A DNA stretch of 29,777 nucleotides from B69-G16 sp964501905 (GTDB taxonomy: Archaea > Thermoproteota > Thermoprotei > Thermofilales > B69-G16): assembly GCA_964501905.1 (NCBI GenBank), contig CAZCTW010000017.1, positions 1 through 29,777 of the forward strand. The letters run 5' to 3'. This document shows, piece after piece, positions 1-6,981 of the stretch. How positions within the stretch are numbered: position 1 is the stretch's first letter; the number at the start of each line of letters is the position of its first letter. A program made the translations under genes and the position numbers. Below the pieces are notes generated by a model that saw only the letters and a program-made list of their open reading frames with translations, searched no databases and was not told where the DNA came from.

Positions 1-57
1 TTCGATATCAATAGGATACACATATTCGATAAGAAAACCGGCAAAGCGATAATATAA
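1..57 (+). CDS. C-terminal end of an ABC transporter ATP-binding subunit (partial)
   Basis: The window opens inside a reading frame of 18 codons that ends at TAA 55-57. The peptide ends with IHIFDKKTGKAII, which resembles the last strand of the C-terminal TOBE domain of MalK/UgpC-type sugar-transporter ATPases (usual form: hydrophobic-H-hydrophobic-FD-x-TGKAI). No catalytic motif lies inside the window, so the family call rests on this tail alone. The following bases up to about 150 hold no gene. Any periplasmic or membrane partners would lie upstream, outside the window. Confidence 0.55.
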   Translation, partial: FDINRIHIFDKKTGKAII

Positions 58-154
58 TCTACAACTATAAATCCTCAGAACGCCTGTTTTAATCCAAATC
101 TCTAGCTTAAACTTTTCACTAAAATCATCTTGAGAATACTAAGTTGAGTTTAAG

Positions 155-166
155 CGTTTATATAGA
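155..166 (+). promoter_or_regulatory. TATA box for the RPA-like locus
   Basis: The run TTTATATA at 157-164 is a good archaeal TATA element. It lies about 35 bp before ATG 195. This placement favours 195, not the TTG at 307, as the original start of the downstream OB-fold gene. Confidence 0.5.
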
Positions 167-194
167 ATATTTTAACCTCATTCGCAATATCACT

Positions 195-306
195 ATGGTG
201 GATATGTCAGGCGATACGCTATCAGAGAAGTATGGAAAATCATTAAAGACCAGGTGAATATTACCGAGAAGGAATTTCTAGACAGAGTAATAAACTGAGG
301 AACCTG
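195..306 (+). pseudogene. Broken N-terminal part of the RPA-like gene
   Basis: ATG 195 opens a frame (MVDMSGD...) that stops at TGA 255-257. A second frame across 212-298 reads AIREVWKIIKDQ followed by VNITEKEFLDRVIN and stops at TGA 296-298. The next frame reads KLRNLLGDALTDKAIAVIVA and runs into the 307-720 ORF. Joined with two frame changes (near 212-220 and 290-296), these pieces give a plausible helical N-terminus like that of archaeal RPA/SSB proteins, ending in a helix such as LGDALTDKAIAVIVANELG. The TATA box at 157-164 fits a start at 195. I infer that the 307 TTG is only the start of the longest surviving open frame. Confidence 0.5.
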
Positions 307-720
307 TTGGGAGATGCTTTAACGGATAAGGCAATAGCCGTAATCGTAGCGAATGAATTAGGCGCGGATGTATCGGACGTTTTTACGCCGCCTATCATAG
401 GGAGAGTACTAGAGCTTGGTCCCATCAAGTCTAGGGGTGGAATACCCTACAGGACGTTCACGCTGGTAAATGAAAATGAGAGATTTTTCTGCGTAGCGTT
501 CGGAGAAGAACACGTAAACACGCTGGAAATCGAAGAAAACTACCCGATAAGGATAAGAAAATATGTAAAAGCGATAGTTAGAGGAGCTGAAATTATAAGA
601 GTAACAGAAAATTCAAAATTAGAAACTCTACCAGAAGACGCTCTACCGCCTGTATTTAAGCTAGCACCAGCAGTAGCTCCTACTTTGGCGGCGGCTCAAA
701 AAAGTAGGGGCCTTGGATAG
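307..720 (+). CDS. RPA-like OB-fold protein (single-stranded DNA or nucleic-acid binding), N-terminally truncated
   Basis: The open frame gives 137 residues from TTG 307. Residues 1-22 (LTDKAIAVIVANELGA) match the helical segment preceding the first OB fold of archaeal replication protein A. Residues 27-105 form alternating strands (IIGRVLELGPIKSRGGIPYR, TFTLVNENERFFCVAFGEE, IRKYVKAIVRGAEIIRV) typical of an OB barrel that binds single-stranded DNA during replication and repair. A proline/alanine-rich linker follows and the frame stops at TAG 718-720, two bases before the zinc-finger ORF. The order OB fold then zinc module suggests one ancestral polypeptide split by mutation, although separate expression of both parts remains possible. 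The specific RPA subfamily cannot be set from sequence alone. Confidence 0.6.
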   Translation: MGDALTDKAIAVIVANELGADVSDVFTPPIIGRVLELGPIKSRGGIPYRTFTLVNENERFFCVAFGEEHVNTLEIEENYPIRIRKYVKAIVRGAEIIRVTENSKLETLPEDALPPVFKLAPAVAPTLAAAQKSRGLG

Positions 721-722
721 TA

Positions 723-956
723 ATGGCTACGGTTATACACGAGGAAATCACTGAGAATATAGTATGTCTCATTTGTAAGCGATTGCTAGAGCTTAGCGAT
801 GAGGAGCGGATATGCCCGTTCCATGGGCCTATAGAACCGGAAACCAGAAAAACTTACAGGTATCAGCTTGCAGATTCAACGGGTATATACCCGTCGGTTT
901 ACTATGGAGAACCGCCGAGCGAGAGCTTGTTGATGAATAGAATAGTGGTACTTTAG
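723..956 (+). CDS. Zinc-finger/OB part of the RPA-like protein, truncated
   Basis: This frame of 77 residues starts at ATG 723. It carries a C15-x2-C18...C31-x2-H34 zinc module (CLICKRLL, ICPFHGP) followed by TYRYQLADSTGIYPSVYYGE, the beginning of a zinc-associated OB fold such as the C-terminal domain of archaeal RPA41 or euryarchaeal RPA. The usual domain is roughly twice as long. After the TAG at 954-956 another frame reads GDEFNIAKIYRAEPLNIV up to TAG 1012-1014 and looks like the continuation, so a frameshift near 945-955 probably truncated the gene. It follows the OB-fold ORF after two bases and would be cotranscribed. Function inferred: ssDNA binding, possibly lost. Confidence 0.55.
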   Translation: MATVIHEEITENIVCLICKRLLELSDEERICPFHGPIEPETRKTYRYQLADSTGIYPSVYYGEPPSESLLMNRIVVL

Positions 957-1105
957 GGGCGATGAATTTAACATAGCTAAGATATACAGAGCAGAACCGT
1001 TAAACATAGTATAGCAAAATCGTAAGATAGTTCTTCAATGATAGAACGTAAAAAATTGTAGTAATACGGCTCTTTATACGCAGAGATGACAGGTCTAGAT
1101 AACTT

Positions 1106-1825
1106 CTAGACTATTTTAAAAAGCCTAGCAGAACCTCTAAAGGTAAGGTGTGTTAAAAGACTAGGTAGCTCTGTGAGTTTTGCTATTTTCCTACACTGTT
1201 TTTCTTTATGGGCATTTTTTCTATCAAGCAGTACTCCAACCAGTCCGGCAGCTTCGGCTCCGAGATAGTCTGCCTCGTAGTCATCTCCAACGTGCACTGT
1301 TTCGTCGGGAGAAACTCCTGTTTTCTCTAGGGCTATTCTAAAAATTCCAGGATCAGGTTTTTCAAAGCCTACAGAGCCAGAAGCTATTAGTAGTTCAAAA
1401 TAATCCTTTAAACCAGTCTGAGCTAAGTAGATTGAAAGATTCTCCAGCGAGGACACGTTCGATATTATAATTAAACGATAACCTTTTTGTTTAAGCTCTT
1501 TAAGGGCAGGCTCTACGTCTTCATAAACTTTAAACGCCTTTCTATAAGGTAGAATTTTCAGAAAATCAAACGTAAGCTCGCTAGGCAGTTTTAAAAACCG
1601 GAGTACACGCTCCACGAGCTCAGCGTAAGCCTCCATATTCCATATCCTACCAGTTCTAGCCTTTTCTCGCCTCCACCAAGCACGCGCCTCTCTCAATGCC
1701 TCCTTAACGAGATTAGGATTCACTGAGTATCCAAGCTCGCTTAAAACTCTACAGTAGACGATATGATCTTCTTCTACTTCGCGTGCAATAGTTCCTCCGA
1801 AATCCAGCGAAACCACTTTAAACAT
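1106..1825 (-). CDS. HAD-superfamily hydrolase with an altered motif I
   Basis: The protein has 239 residues from ATG 1825. An in-frame start at 1882 exists, but a TATA box at 1847-1860 lies about 28 bp before 1825 and favours the shorter form. HAD motifs are visible: motif I DFGGT (D8), motif II IIISNVSS, motif III lysine in GFEKPDP, motif IV VGDDYEAD. A helical cap lies between motifs I and II, as in subfamily I enzymes (phosphoglycolate phosphatase, haloacid dehalogenase). The second motif I Asp, general acid/base in most phosphatases, is Gly here, so ordinary phosphomonoesterase activity is uncertain. The nucleophile and the metal-binding acidic pair remain. Substrate unknown. It is divergent from the membrane-protein gene on the other strand. 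Confidence 0.8.
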   Translation of the reverse strand: MFKVVSLDFGGTIAREVEEDHIVYCRVLSELGYSVNPNLVKEALREARAWWRREKARTGRIWNMEAYAELVERVLRFLKLPSELTFDFLKILPYRKAFKVYEDVEPALKELKQKGYRLIIISNVSSLENLSIYLAQTGLKDYFELLIASGSVGFEKPDPGIFRIALEKTGVSPDETVHVGDDYEADYLGAEAAGLVGVLLDRKNAHKEKQCRKIAKLTELPSLLTHLTFRGSARLFKIV

Positions 1826-1846
1826 GGCACCTAAATACTGCGCACA

Positions 1847-1860
1847 AAATAATATATTTC
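1847..1860 (-). promoter_or_regulatory. TATA box for the HAD gene
   Basis: Read on the minus strand, the run AAATATATTATT lies about 28 bp upstream of ATG 1825, the spacing expected for leaderless archaeal transcripts. It supports the shorter start for the hydrolase. Confidence 0.45.
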
Positions 1861-1915
1861 TGTGGTCGGTTCTCCGATACAATCATGGTTACTCGGGGAT
1901 CTGACAGGTAACCGT

Positions 1916-2356
1916 ATGCGCAGATTTGAAACCGGGGAAAGGATAAAAAGGATTGAAAGGATTCCAACTATAGCTGAGGCAACTATATACGCCTTAGTGA
2001 TTATTTTCCTCCCCCTCCTATTGATGGCTTTCCTGAAAATGGATATAGTTAAAACTTCTTTAATAGTACTGCTATTCTCTATATTCGCAGTGATTAAGCT
2101 GGGCTTTCTCAACGATCCCCCCGAGTTTACTGCCGGCGGGTTATGGACAGGAGTACAGATAGCTTCTATAGTTGTAGCTGCGCTATTATTCTACAACGTG
2201 TATGAAGCACTGGGATACGAGGAGGAGCTCAAAATAAGCTTTGGCAGAGAATATTCTGGAAAAGCTAAGCTACCCTTAGCCGTTTTTTACAGGATTTATC
2301 GAGAGTACCTCGGGTTTCGGTATAACCGTTGCCGTAACGTCACCTATGCAAAATAG
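1916..2356 (+). CDS. Hypothetical membrane protein with three predicted helices
   Basis: From ATG 1916 the frame gives 146 residues; a GTG at 1862 would add 18 residues without hydrophobic character. Hydrophobic segments lie near residues 23-40, 45-63 and 78-95, after a basic N-terminus (RRFETGERIKRIERI), so the N-terminus probably stays in the cytoplasm. A charged C-terminal region follows (EEELKISFGREYSGKAK). No family is recognised. The frame stops at TAG 2354-2356, but coding-like sequence continues in another frame to 2523 (separate entry), so the annotated C-terminus may be a frameshift product. It is the divergent neighbour of the HAD gene and convergent with the MATE gene. Confidence 0.5.
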   Translation: MRRFETGERIKRIERIPTIAEATIYALVIIFLPLLLMAFLKMDIVKTSLIVLLFSIFAVIKLGFLNDPPEFTAGGLWTGVQIASIVVAALLFYNVYEALGYEEELKISFGREYSGKAKLPLAVFYRIYREYLGFRYNRCRNVTYAK

Positions 2357-2523
2357 CTGTCGGCGCTTCAACACTAGAATCTAAAGGGTTAGAGGGCTTA
2401 GCGTTAAGAGAAACGATAAAATACATATTTCCAGTCGCGGCGCCGCTTATACTCAGGTATTTCTGGTGCAAAGTTTTAAAAAGCATACTTAATGTGCTTG
2501 TGGAGATTATCTCTTATTTTTAA
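2357..2523 (+). pseudogene. Probable frameshifted C-terminal tail of the 1916 membrane protein
   Basis: In the frame two bases ahead of the preceding ORF, about 56 codons stay open to TAA 2521-2523 and read AVGASTLESKGLEGLALRET, then IKYIFPVAAPLILRYF and a hydrophobic end. The composition resembles a membrane-protein tail, and the frame abuts the premature TAG 2354-2356. It overlaps the convergent 3' end of the MATE gene by 17 bp. Inferred: one indel near 2340-2356 separates the two parts. Confidence 0.35.
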
Positions 2524-3913
2524 GCCTTTGCAAGCGCATCTTGCGCATGCCTATCACTGGGCGAGTCCAGTTGCCATATTTTAGCCATACAAGAGCTATT
2601 AACCCTGTAGCAACATTTCCTAAAGCCATGGCAATCCAAATGCCAGTTGAGCCGTATCCCATGAAGAGGGCTAACAAGTAGCCGAGTCCAACCCAGAATC
2701 CCCACAGTCTAGCTATTCCTATAAGTGTTGGTGGGAGAGTGTGACCTGAACCTCTTCCAACGAATAATGCTATAAGCATAATTCCGAAGAAAGGCAGACT
2801 CCACAAAAGCACTTCGAGAAATGTTTTAGCCTCAGCGTATATCGCAGGTTCTTGAATAAAGATGCTTATAAACAAATCTCTGAAGATATACAATGTGAAT
2901 GCTCCTATTAGAGTCACTGTGAATATTAGTAGTGAAGCTTTTAAAGCTATTTCACGAGCCCTCTTAGACAGCTCAGCTCCCAGGTTCTGGCCAACCATTA
3001 TTGCTGTGGCTCTAGATAGGCCTCTTAGAGTTGCGTCGGAGAGATCCATAGCTATGAATCCAAGAGAGTAAGCTGTCGCGGCTACTACGCCGAAAATGTT
3101 TATGAGGCGCAGCTGAAGCATTTTAGCCGTACTATTGGACAGCACCAGCACTAGAATAGGTAAGCCTATCTTCAAATTTAATACAATCCAGTCCAAGTCT
3201 AGGTTCTTAGTAAACCAGACTCTTAAATCTGGGAGAGATTTCTTGACAATCAGAGCTAACGTTACTACGCTTGAAATATTGCCTATCAAGTCCGTCACAG
3301 CTGCTCCAACAACTCCCAGTTTTGGAAAGGGTCCTATTCCGAAAATAAATAGTGGATCTAAAACTATGTTGACCAGGAGGTAGAAAGCGTTTACAAGCGC
3401 GGGTCTCTCAGTATCTCCAATGCCTTGGAGTATAGTGGAATACGCGGTCACTATGTAGGAGAGAGTCGTGACTAAGGCTACAATGCCGGCAAAAGCTACG
3501 ACTTGATCATATATCTCTGCTGGGACTTTAATCACATAAGTGAATATGAATGGTCTAAGAATAAGATAGGTGCCTCCAAATAATAATCCCATAATAACAG
3601 AAACTGTGAAAAATTTTGACGCGACGTCGCTAGCTCTCTTAATTTCTTTAGCTCCAATGTACTGAGATATCAAGGCTAGGTTAGAGGAAGATAACGCCAT
3701 CGAAATAGCGCTGAAAAAGAGAGAAGGAGGCCACGCCTGCCTCGGCACAGCGAGCGCGACATCACTATACATGCTTAGCCAAAAAGCATCCGCCACGTTG
3801 TAAGATATCTGAATAAGCTGGACAACTATCAGCGGCAAACCTAGCCAAAGCATAGTCCTCACTATAGGGCCTTTAACGATCTTTTCCCTGTACTTCCTCA
3901 CCGAAAACCCCAT
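2507..3913 (-). CDS. MATE-family multidrug efflux transporter
   Basis: The frame gives 468 residues from ATG 3913 (473 if a start at 3928 is used). About twelve hydrophobic segments are arranged as two related six-helix MatE domains. The first begins with GPIVRTMLWLGLPLIVVQLI and the second near the middle with LNLKIGLPILVLVLSN. This is the usual NorM/DinF layout; such integral membrane pumps expel cationic drugs or metabolites using a Na+ or H+ gradient. The symmetric TATA element at 3934-3945 is centred about 27 bp before 3913, so the shorter start and a leaderless message fit best. The gene is divergent from a PadR regulator across a 46-bp palindrome, which suggests repression by PadR with release by ligand. 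The MATE family assignment is firm; the substrate is unknown. Confidence 0.9.
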   Translation of the reverse strand: MGFSVRKYREKIVKGPIVRTMLWLGLPLIVVQLIQISYNVADAFWLSMYSDVALAVPRQAWPPSLFFSAISMALSSSNLALISQYIGAKEIKRASDVASKFFTVSVIMGLLFGGTYLILRPFIFTYVIKVPAEIYDQVVAFAGIVALVTTLSYIVTAYSTILQGIGDTERPALVNAFYLLVNIVLDPLFIFGIGPFPKLGVVGAAVTDLIGNISSVVTLALIVKKSLPDLRVWFTKNLDLDWIVLNLKIGLPILVLVLSNSTAKMLQLRLINIFGVVAATAYSLGFIAMDLSDATLRGLSRATAIMVGQNLGAELSKRAREIALKASLLIFTVTLIGAFTLYIFRDLFISIFIQEPAIYAEAKTFLEVLLWSLPFFGIMLIALFVGRGSGHTLPPTLIGIARLWGFWVGLGYLLALFMGYGSTGIWIAMALGNVATGLIALVWLKYGNWTRPVIGMRKMRLQRLKNKR

Positions 3914-3933
3914 GCTCACTTTAACCAACTCTT

Positions 3934-3979
3934 TAAATATATATTTTTTAGGAATATATTCCTAAGAAATATATATTTA
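3934..3979. promoter_or_regulatory. 46-bp near-perfect palindrome: shared operator and divergent promoters (MATE/padR)
   Basis: Positions 3934-3979 form an inverted repeat centred between 3956 and 3957, with 22 of 23 pairs matching (only 3947/3966 differ). The core TTAGGAATATATTCCTAA (3948-3965) is perfect. Each outer arm is an AAATATATATTT TATA box, one pointing to ATG 3913 (about 27 bp) and one to GTG 4003 (about 30 bp). The core would hold a symmetric regulator dimer between two TATA boxes, so occupancy could block both promoters at once. PadR proteins bind palindromes as dimers, so PadR (4003-4431) is the likely ligand; this is inference from position. Confidence 0.75.
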
Positions 3980-4002
3980 TATCCTGCACAAATTACTCTA
4001 TT

Positions 4003-4431
4003 GTGGTGGATGAAGTAGTGTGTCAAAATCGGTGTTCTTTCCTAAAATTGTTATTGCTCGCCATACTCATTAATGAAGGAGAACTACATGGATACGCTCT
4101 CTATAAGCGAATACTTAACACTACTCAAACGCGGTGGAGGCCCTCAATAGGAACAATCTATCGCCTTCTTAATGAAATGGCAGAGGAAGGGCTCATATTG
4201 AAAAGTGTTAAAGTGAGAAAGCACGGCTATGCAATAACTCGCAAAGGCTTAGAATACTTTGCCGAAAACTCGAAAAATCCAATAACTAGAATAACAGGAA
4301 TACTAGCCACAGTACTTGAAGCCTACTTTAAAATAACCAAAGAAAAACCTGAGATGATAGCTGAGGACCTTAACGATAGGTTAAAAGCCTTAAAGGAGGT
4401 TCTGGAAAAACACTCTAAATTAATAGAGTAA
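4003..4431 (+). CDS. PadR-family transcriptional regulator
   Basis: The protein has 142 residues from GTG 4003, positioned about 30 bp after a TATA box, so probably leaderless. Residues 12-75 form a PadR winged helix: LLLAILINEGELHGYALYKR, then the recognition segment IGTIYRLLNEMAEEGLI and a basic wing (KVRKHGYAITRKG). The C-terminal helix (residues 105-140) would give the dimer interface, as in PadR subfamily 2. PadR proteins usually repress adjacent efflux or detoxification genes and release DNA when they bind the exported compound. Here the divergent MATE pump and the shared palindrome fit that role, including autoregulation. Two Cys (C7, C11) near the N-terminus could be redox or metal sensitive, but this is speculative. 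Confidence 0.88.
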   Translation: MVDEVVCQNRCSFLKLLLLAILINEGELHGYALYKRILNTTQTRWRPSIGTIYRLLNEMAEEGLILKSVKVRKHGYAITRKGLEYFAENSKNPITRITGILATVLEAYFKITKEKPEMIAEDLNDRLKALKEVLEKHSKLIE

Positions 4432-4465
4432 AATCAAGGTAGCATAGGTTCTAATGCAATGCGTT

Positions 4466-4624
4466 ATGGGAGAAATTTAGTGCAGAATATGTTCAAGTAT
4501 TAATGTTTTAGGTCGGGATAGGCTTCCTATCCATTCTAGCCAAGTCTTGCCAGCACGTGTTGAGAACACGAGAATTATTCCTGAAGCTTCTAAGGATGCT
4601 CTAGAGCAGAGACTGCGAGAGTAG
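4466..4624 (+). pseudogene. Small CxxC protein remnant with an amber codon
   Basis: A frame of 52 codons runs from ATG 4466 to TAG 4622-4624. It is interrupted only by TAG 4478-4480 at codon 5. It reads MGEI-stop-CRICSSINVLGRDRLPI, then HSSQVLPARVENTRIIPEAS and KDALEQRLRE. The CRIC pair and charged helical tail look like real small-protein sequence, but I recognise no family. It fills most of the 310-bp gap between padR and the ArsR operon. Without the amber codon this would be a 52-residue gene; the next in-frame TTG start would leave only the C-terminal half. Confidence 0.35.
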
Positions 4625-4698
4625 TAAGTATGATTGTAGTGGAGTTCATCTTTTTATTCTAGGCATATTAAGTCTTGCGGGAACTTCATTAAAAATTC

Positions 4699-4722
4699 AT
4701 TTTAACGTTAAAATAAAGTTTT
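4699..4722 (+). promoter_or_regulatory. 16-bp palindrome and TATA box of the ArsR-ABC operon
   Basis: ATTTTAACGTTAAAAT (4699-4714) is a perfect palindrome. It directly joins and partly overlaps the TATA region AAATAAAGTTTTTAA (4711-4725), which lies about 25-28 bp before the GTG start at 4742. A dimeric ArsR-type repressor bound here would occlude BRE/TATA. The assignment to the adjacent regulator is inference from position. Confidence 0.6.
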
Positions 4723-4741
4723 TAAGGATCGATGTACTTTT

Positions 4742-5299
4742 GTGAATGAAATGAGAGACGTAATGGTAATAGAAGATCCCGAGACGGCGAAGATACTCAT
4801 CGACAAGACGAGGCACAAGATACTCCACCTGCTGAAAATGAAGGAGCATACCATTTCAGAGCTCTCCGAGTTTCTGGGGCTTTCCCCGCAGGCCGTTTTC
4901 TATCATTTGAAAATCCTGGAGAAGCATGGATTAGTGGAGGTAGTCAAAACAGTAAGTAAGAAGAATCTTATAGAAAAATACTATAGGGCTACGGCGCGAA
5001 TTTTCTTAGTTTCCTACTTAGTATTTGAAAGCGAAGAATTCGAAGAAGAAGTTCGAGATATAGTATCCGAAGCTATGGAGGTTTTCGGTTTAAAAATGGA
5101 CTATGAGGAATTTGTAGATCTAATGCGTACGTATCTATCGCTTAAAAGTAGGGCTTTAGAAGAAGTTCTATCTAGACGCAGGAAAACTCCTCACAAAAGG
5201 ATGACCCCGATAATCGATTTCTTAGCTGTTATGCGCATGGCATCCTATCCTGAATTTTCCAAACTGGTTTCTAGGTATCGGGAAATGGAGGGATTGTAA
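4742..5299 (+). CDS. ArsR-type winged-helix regulator of the ABC exporter operon
   Basis: The protein has 185 residues from GTG 4742, probably leaderless. Residues 20-70 form an ArsR-like HTH: LIDKTRHKILHLLKMKEHTI, then SELSEFLGLSPQAVFYHLKI with ELSE as turn and the YHLK recognition helix, and the wing HGLVEVVKT. Residues 75-185 are a helical C-terminal domain (EEFEEEVRDIVSEAMEVFG) of a type common in archaeal ArsR proteins fused to ligand or dimerisation helices. No CxC metal site is visible in the HTH, so it is not a classical arsenite/metal sensor. Its stop overlaps the next ATG by one base (TAATG), showing translational coupling with the exporter. A likely autorepressor through the palindrome at 4699-4714. 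Confidence 0.85.
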   Translation: MNEMRDVMVIEDPETAKILIDKTRHKILHLLKMKEHTISELSEFLGLSPQAVFYHLKILEKHGLVEVVKTVSKKNLIEKYYRATARIFLVSYLVFESEEFEEEVRDIVSEAMEVFGLKMDYEEFVDLMRTYLSLKSRALEEVLSRRRKTPHKRMTPIIDFLAVMRMASYPEFSKLVSRYREMEGL

Positions 5300-6981
5300 T
5301 GGCGTTAAAGAGACTTTTGGCGTACGCGCTTAGATATAAGAAGAATTTGATATTAGCATCCGCCTTTTCCATAGCTTCAGCTATAGCTGGAGTGTTCGCG
5401 CCTCTAGTAGCTAAGCGGGCAGTCGATTTGGCAGTGAGTTTAAAATTTGACGAAGTTCTGCTGTACGCGGAATTATTTGTATTTTTATCGGTTTTAGGAG
5501 GAGTTTCGTTTTTTATTCAAAGTGTAGAGTCTAAGAAGTTGGCTGAGTATGTTTCCCTCGATTTGAGAATCGAGCTGTATAGAAAACTTCAGGATTTATC
5601 GCTTACCTATCTTTACAAGAAAGGCGCGGGCAAGCTGGTAGCTCGTGTAACCGGAGATATAGAACGCGTTAAGGAATTCTTCGGATTTACTTTCTCGGGA
5701 TTTACAGGAGGTTTAATTCTCTTAGTGCTTTCCGTGGGATCTATGATATCCATTAACCCCGAGCTTGCAGTCATGTCGTTGAGCGTCTTAGCCCCCCTTC
5801 CATTTCTCGTTAAGCGATTTGCGGGAAAGGTTAGGCTTCACTTTAGAAAAGCTAGGGAAGAGTACGCTAAGATGACTACTGTACTACGCGAAACTCTAGT
5901 GTCGATGGTGCCTATTAGGGCGGTCGGCGCTGGAGGGTATATGGCTGAGAAGTTCGGTAAATATAATCTGAAATACGCTGATAATGTGATCTCTGTAGGC
6001 AAAATAAGAGCTTTAGCTTGGCCTACTTTTAGCTTCTTCACGAACCTAGCGGTATTGCTGGTTTTTTGGTATGGAGGTTTAAAAGTTATAAGTAGAGAGC
6101 TTTCCATAGGCGATGTGGTAGCTTTTACAATGTACGTCGGCATGATCTCGTGGCCTATCACTTCTATAGGCATACTCACCGTTATAGCGGAGCGCGCTAG
6201 AGTAGCGGCTTCTAGAGTTTTCGAAGTATTAGATGAGAAAGAAGATGTCGAAGAAGATCCGAACGCTTCTCCACTAAAAGTTGAGCGGGGTGAGGTAATC
6301 TTCGATGATGTATGGTTTAGCTATAATGAAGAAAAGTGGGTGTTAAAGGGGTTAAATCTTAGAATTAAGCCGGGAGAGTTTATAGCTATCACGGGAGCCC
6401 CGGGTAGCGGTAAAAGCACTCTAGCCATGTTACTCATCAGATTGGCTGATCCCCAGAAGGGGCGTATATTGATCGACGGACAAGATATCAGGAAGGTTAC
6501 CGTGGAGTCCCTCCGTAGACAGGTTACGCTGGTGCACCAGGATATCTACCTGTTTCCCGATACGATTAGGAATAATATAGCTTATGCTAAGCCGGATGCT
6601 TTGATGGAGGAGATCGTTAAGGTTGCTAAACTCGCTAGAATTCACGATTTCATAGCTGAATTGCCTAAGGGCTATGATACTCTGATCGGTGAGAGAGGTA
6701 TAACTGTCAGCGGGGGGCAGAGACAGAGACTGGCCCTGGCACGGGCTCTGCTGATCGATCCTAAAATTGTAGTTTTAGACGATACTACATCTGAGATAGA
6801 TGCGGAGACTGAGAGAGCTATCTATGACGCACTTACTAAACATCTCAGAGGCAAGACCCTTATAGTGATAACTCAGCGCCCAGCCACTATGGCGCTCGCC
6901 GATAGAGTAGTGGTTTTAGAAGATGGAAAAGTTGTAAAGGAAATTCGGAAAGGAGAGGCTGTCGTGGAGGGAGTGTTTTAA
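5299..6981 (+). CDS. Heterodimeric ABC exporter half-transporter, degenerate-site subunit
   Basis: The protein has 560 residues. Residues 1-305 form a six-helix exporter membrane domain and 330-545 the nucleotide-binding domain. Walker A is GAPGSGKST (366-374), the Q-loop lies at HQD (Q414) and the signature VSGGQ at 470-474 is intact. Walker B VVLDD (491-495) has Asp in place of the catalytic Glu, and the switch His is Gln (ITQRP, Q526). These changes mark the non-hydrolysing site of heterodimeric exporters such as TM287/288 or BmrCD. Its intact signature completes the active site of the partner. It is coupled by TAATG overlaps to the ArsR gene before it and the second half-transporter after it. 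Substrate (drug, lipid or peptide) unknown. Confidence 0.92.
   Translation: MALKRLLAYALRYKKNLILASAFSIASAIAGVFAPLVAKRAVDLAVSLKFDEVLLYAELFVFLSVLGGVSFFIQSVESKKLAEYVSLDLRIELYRKLQDLSLTYLYKKGAGKLVARVTGDIERVKEFFGFTFSGFTGGLILLVLSVGSMISINPELAVMSLSVLAPLPFLVKRFAGKVRLHFRKAREEYAKMTTVLRETLVSMVPIRAVGAGGYMAEKFGKYNLKYADNVISVGKIRALAWPTFSFFTNLAVLLVFWYGGLKVISRELSIGDVVAFTMYVGMISWPITSIGILTVIAERARVAASRVFEVLDEKEDVEEDPNASPLKVERGEVIFDDVWFSYNEEKWVLKGLNLRIKPGEFIAITGAPGSGKSTLAMLLIRLADPQKGRILIDGQDIRKVTVESLRRQVTLVHQDIYLFPDTIRNNIAYAKPDALMEEIVKVAKLARIHDFIAELPKGYDTLIGERGITVSGGQRQRLALARALLIDPKIVVLDDTTSEIDAETERAIYDALTKHLRGKTLIVITQRPATMALADRVVVLEDGKVVKEIRKGEAVVEGVF

Noticed and set aside
1831..2112. 93-codon minus-strand frame over the 1916 membrane gene
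   Set aside because: It is the antisense of hydrophobic codons, overlaps the HAD start, and has no motif or promoter.
5838..6179. Open frames antisense to the ABC genes (also 6430-6645, 6887-7147, 8270-8527)
   Set aside because: They lie wholly or almost wholly opposite well-supported exporter genes, have no promoters or motifs, and reflect codon bias of the sense genes.
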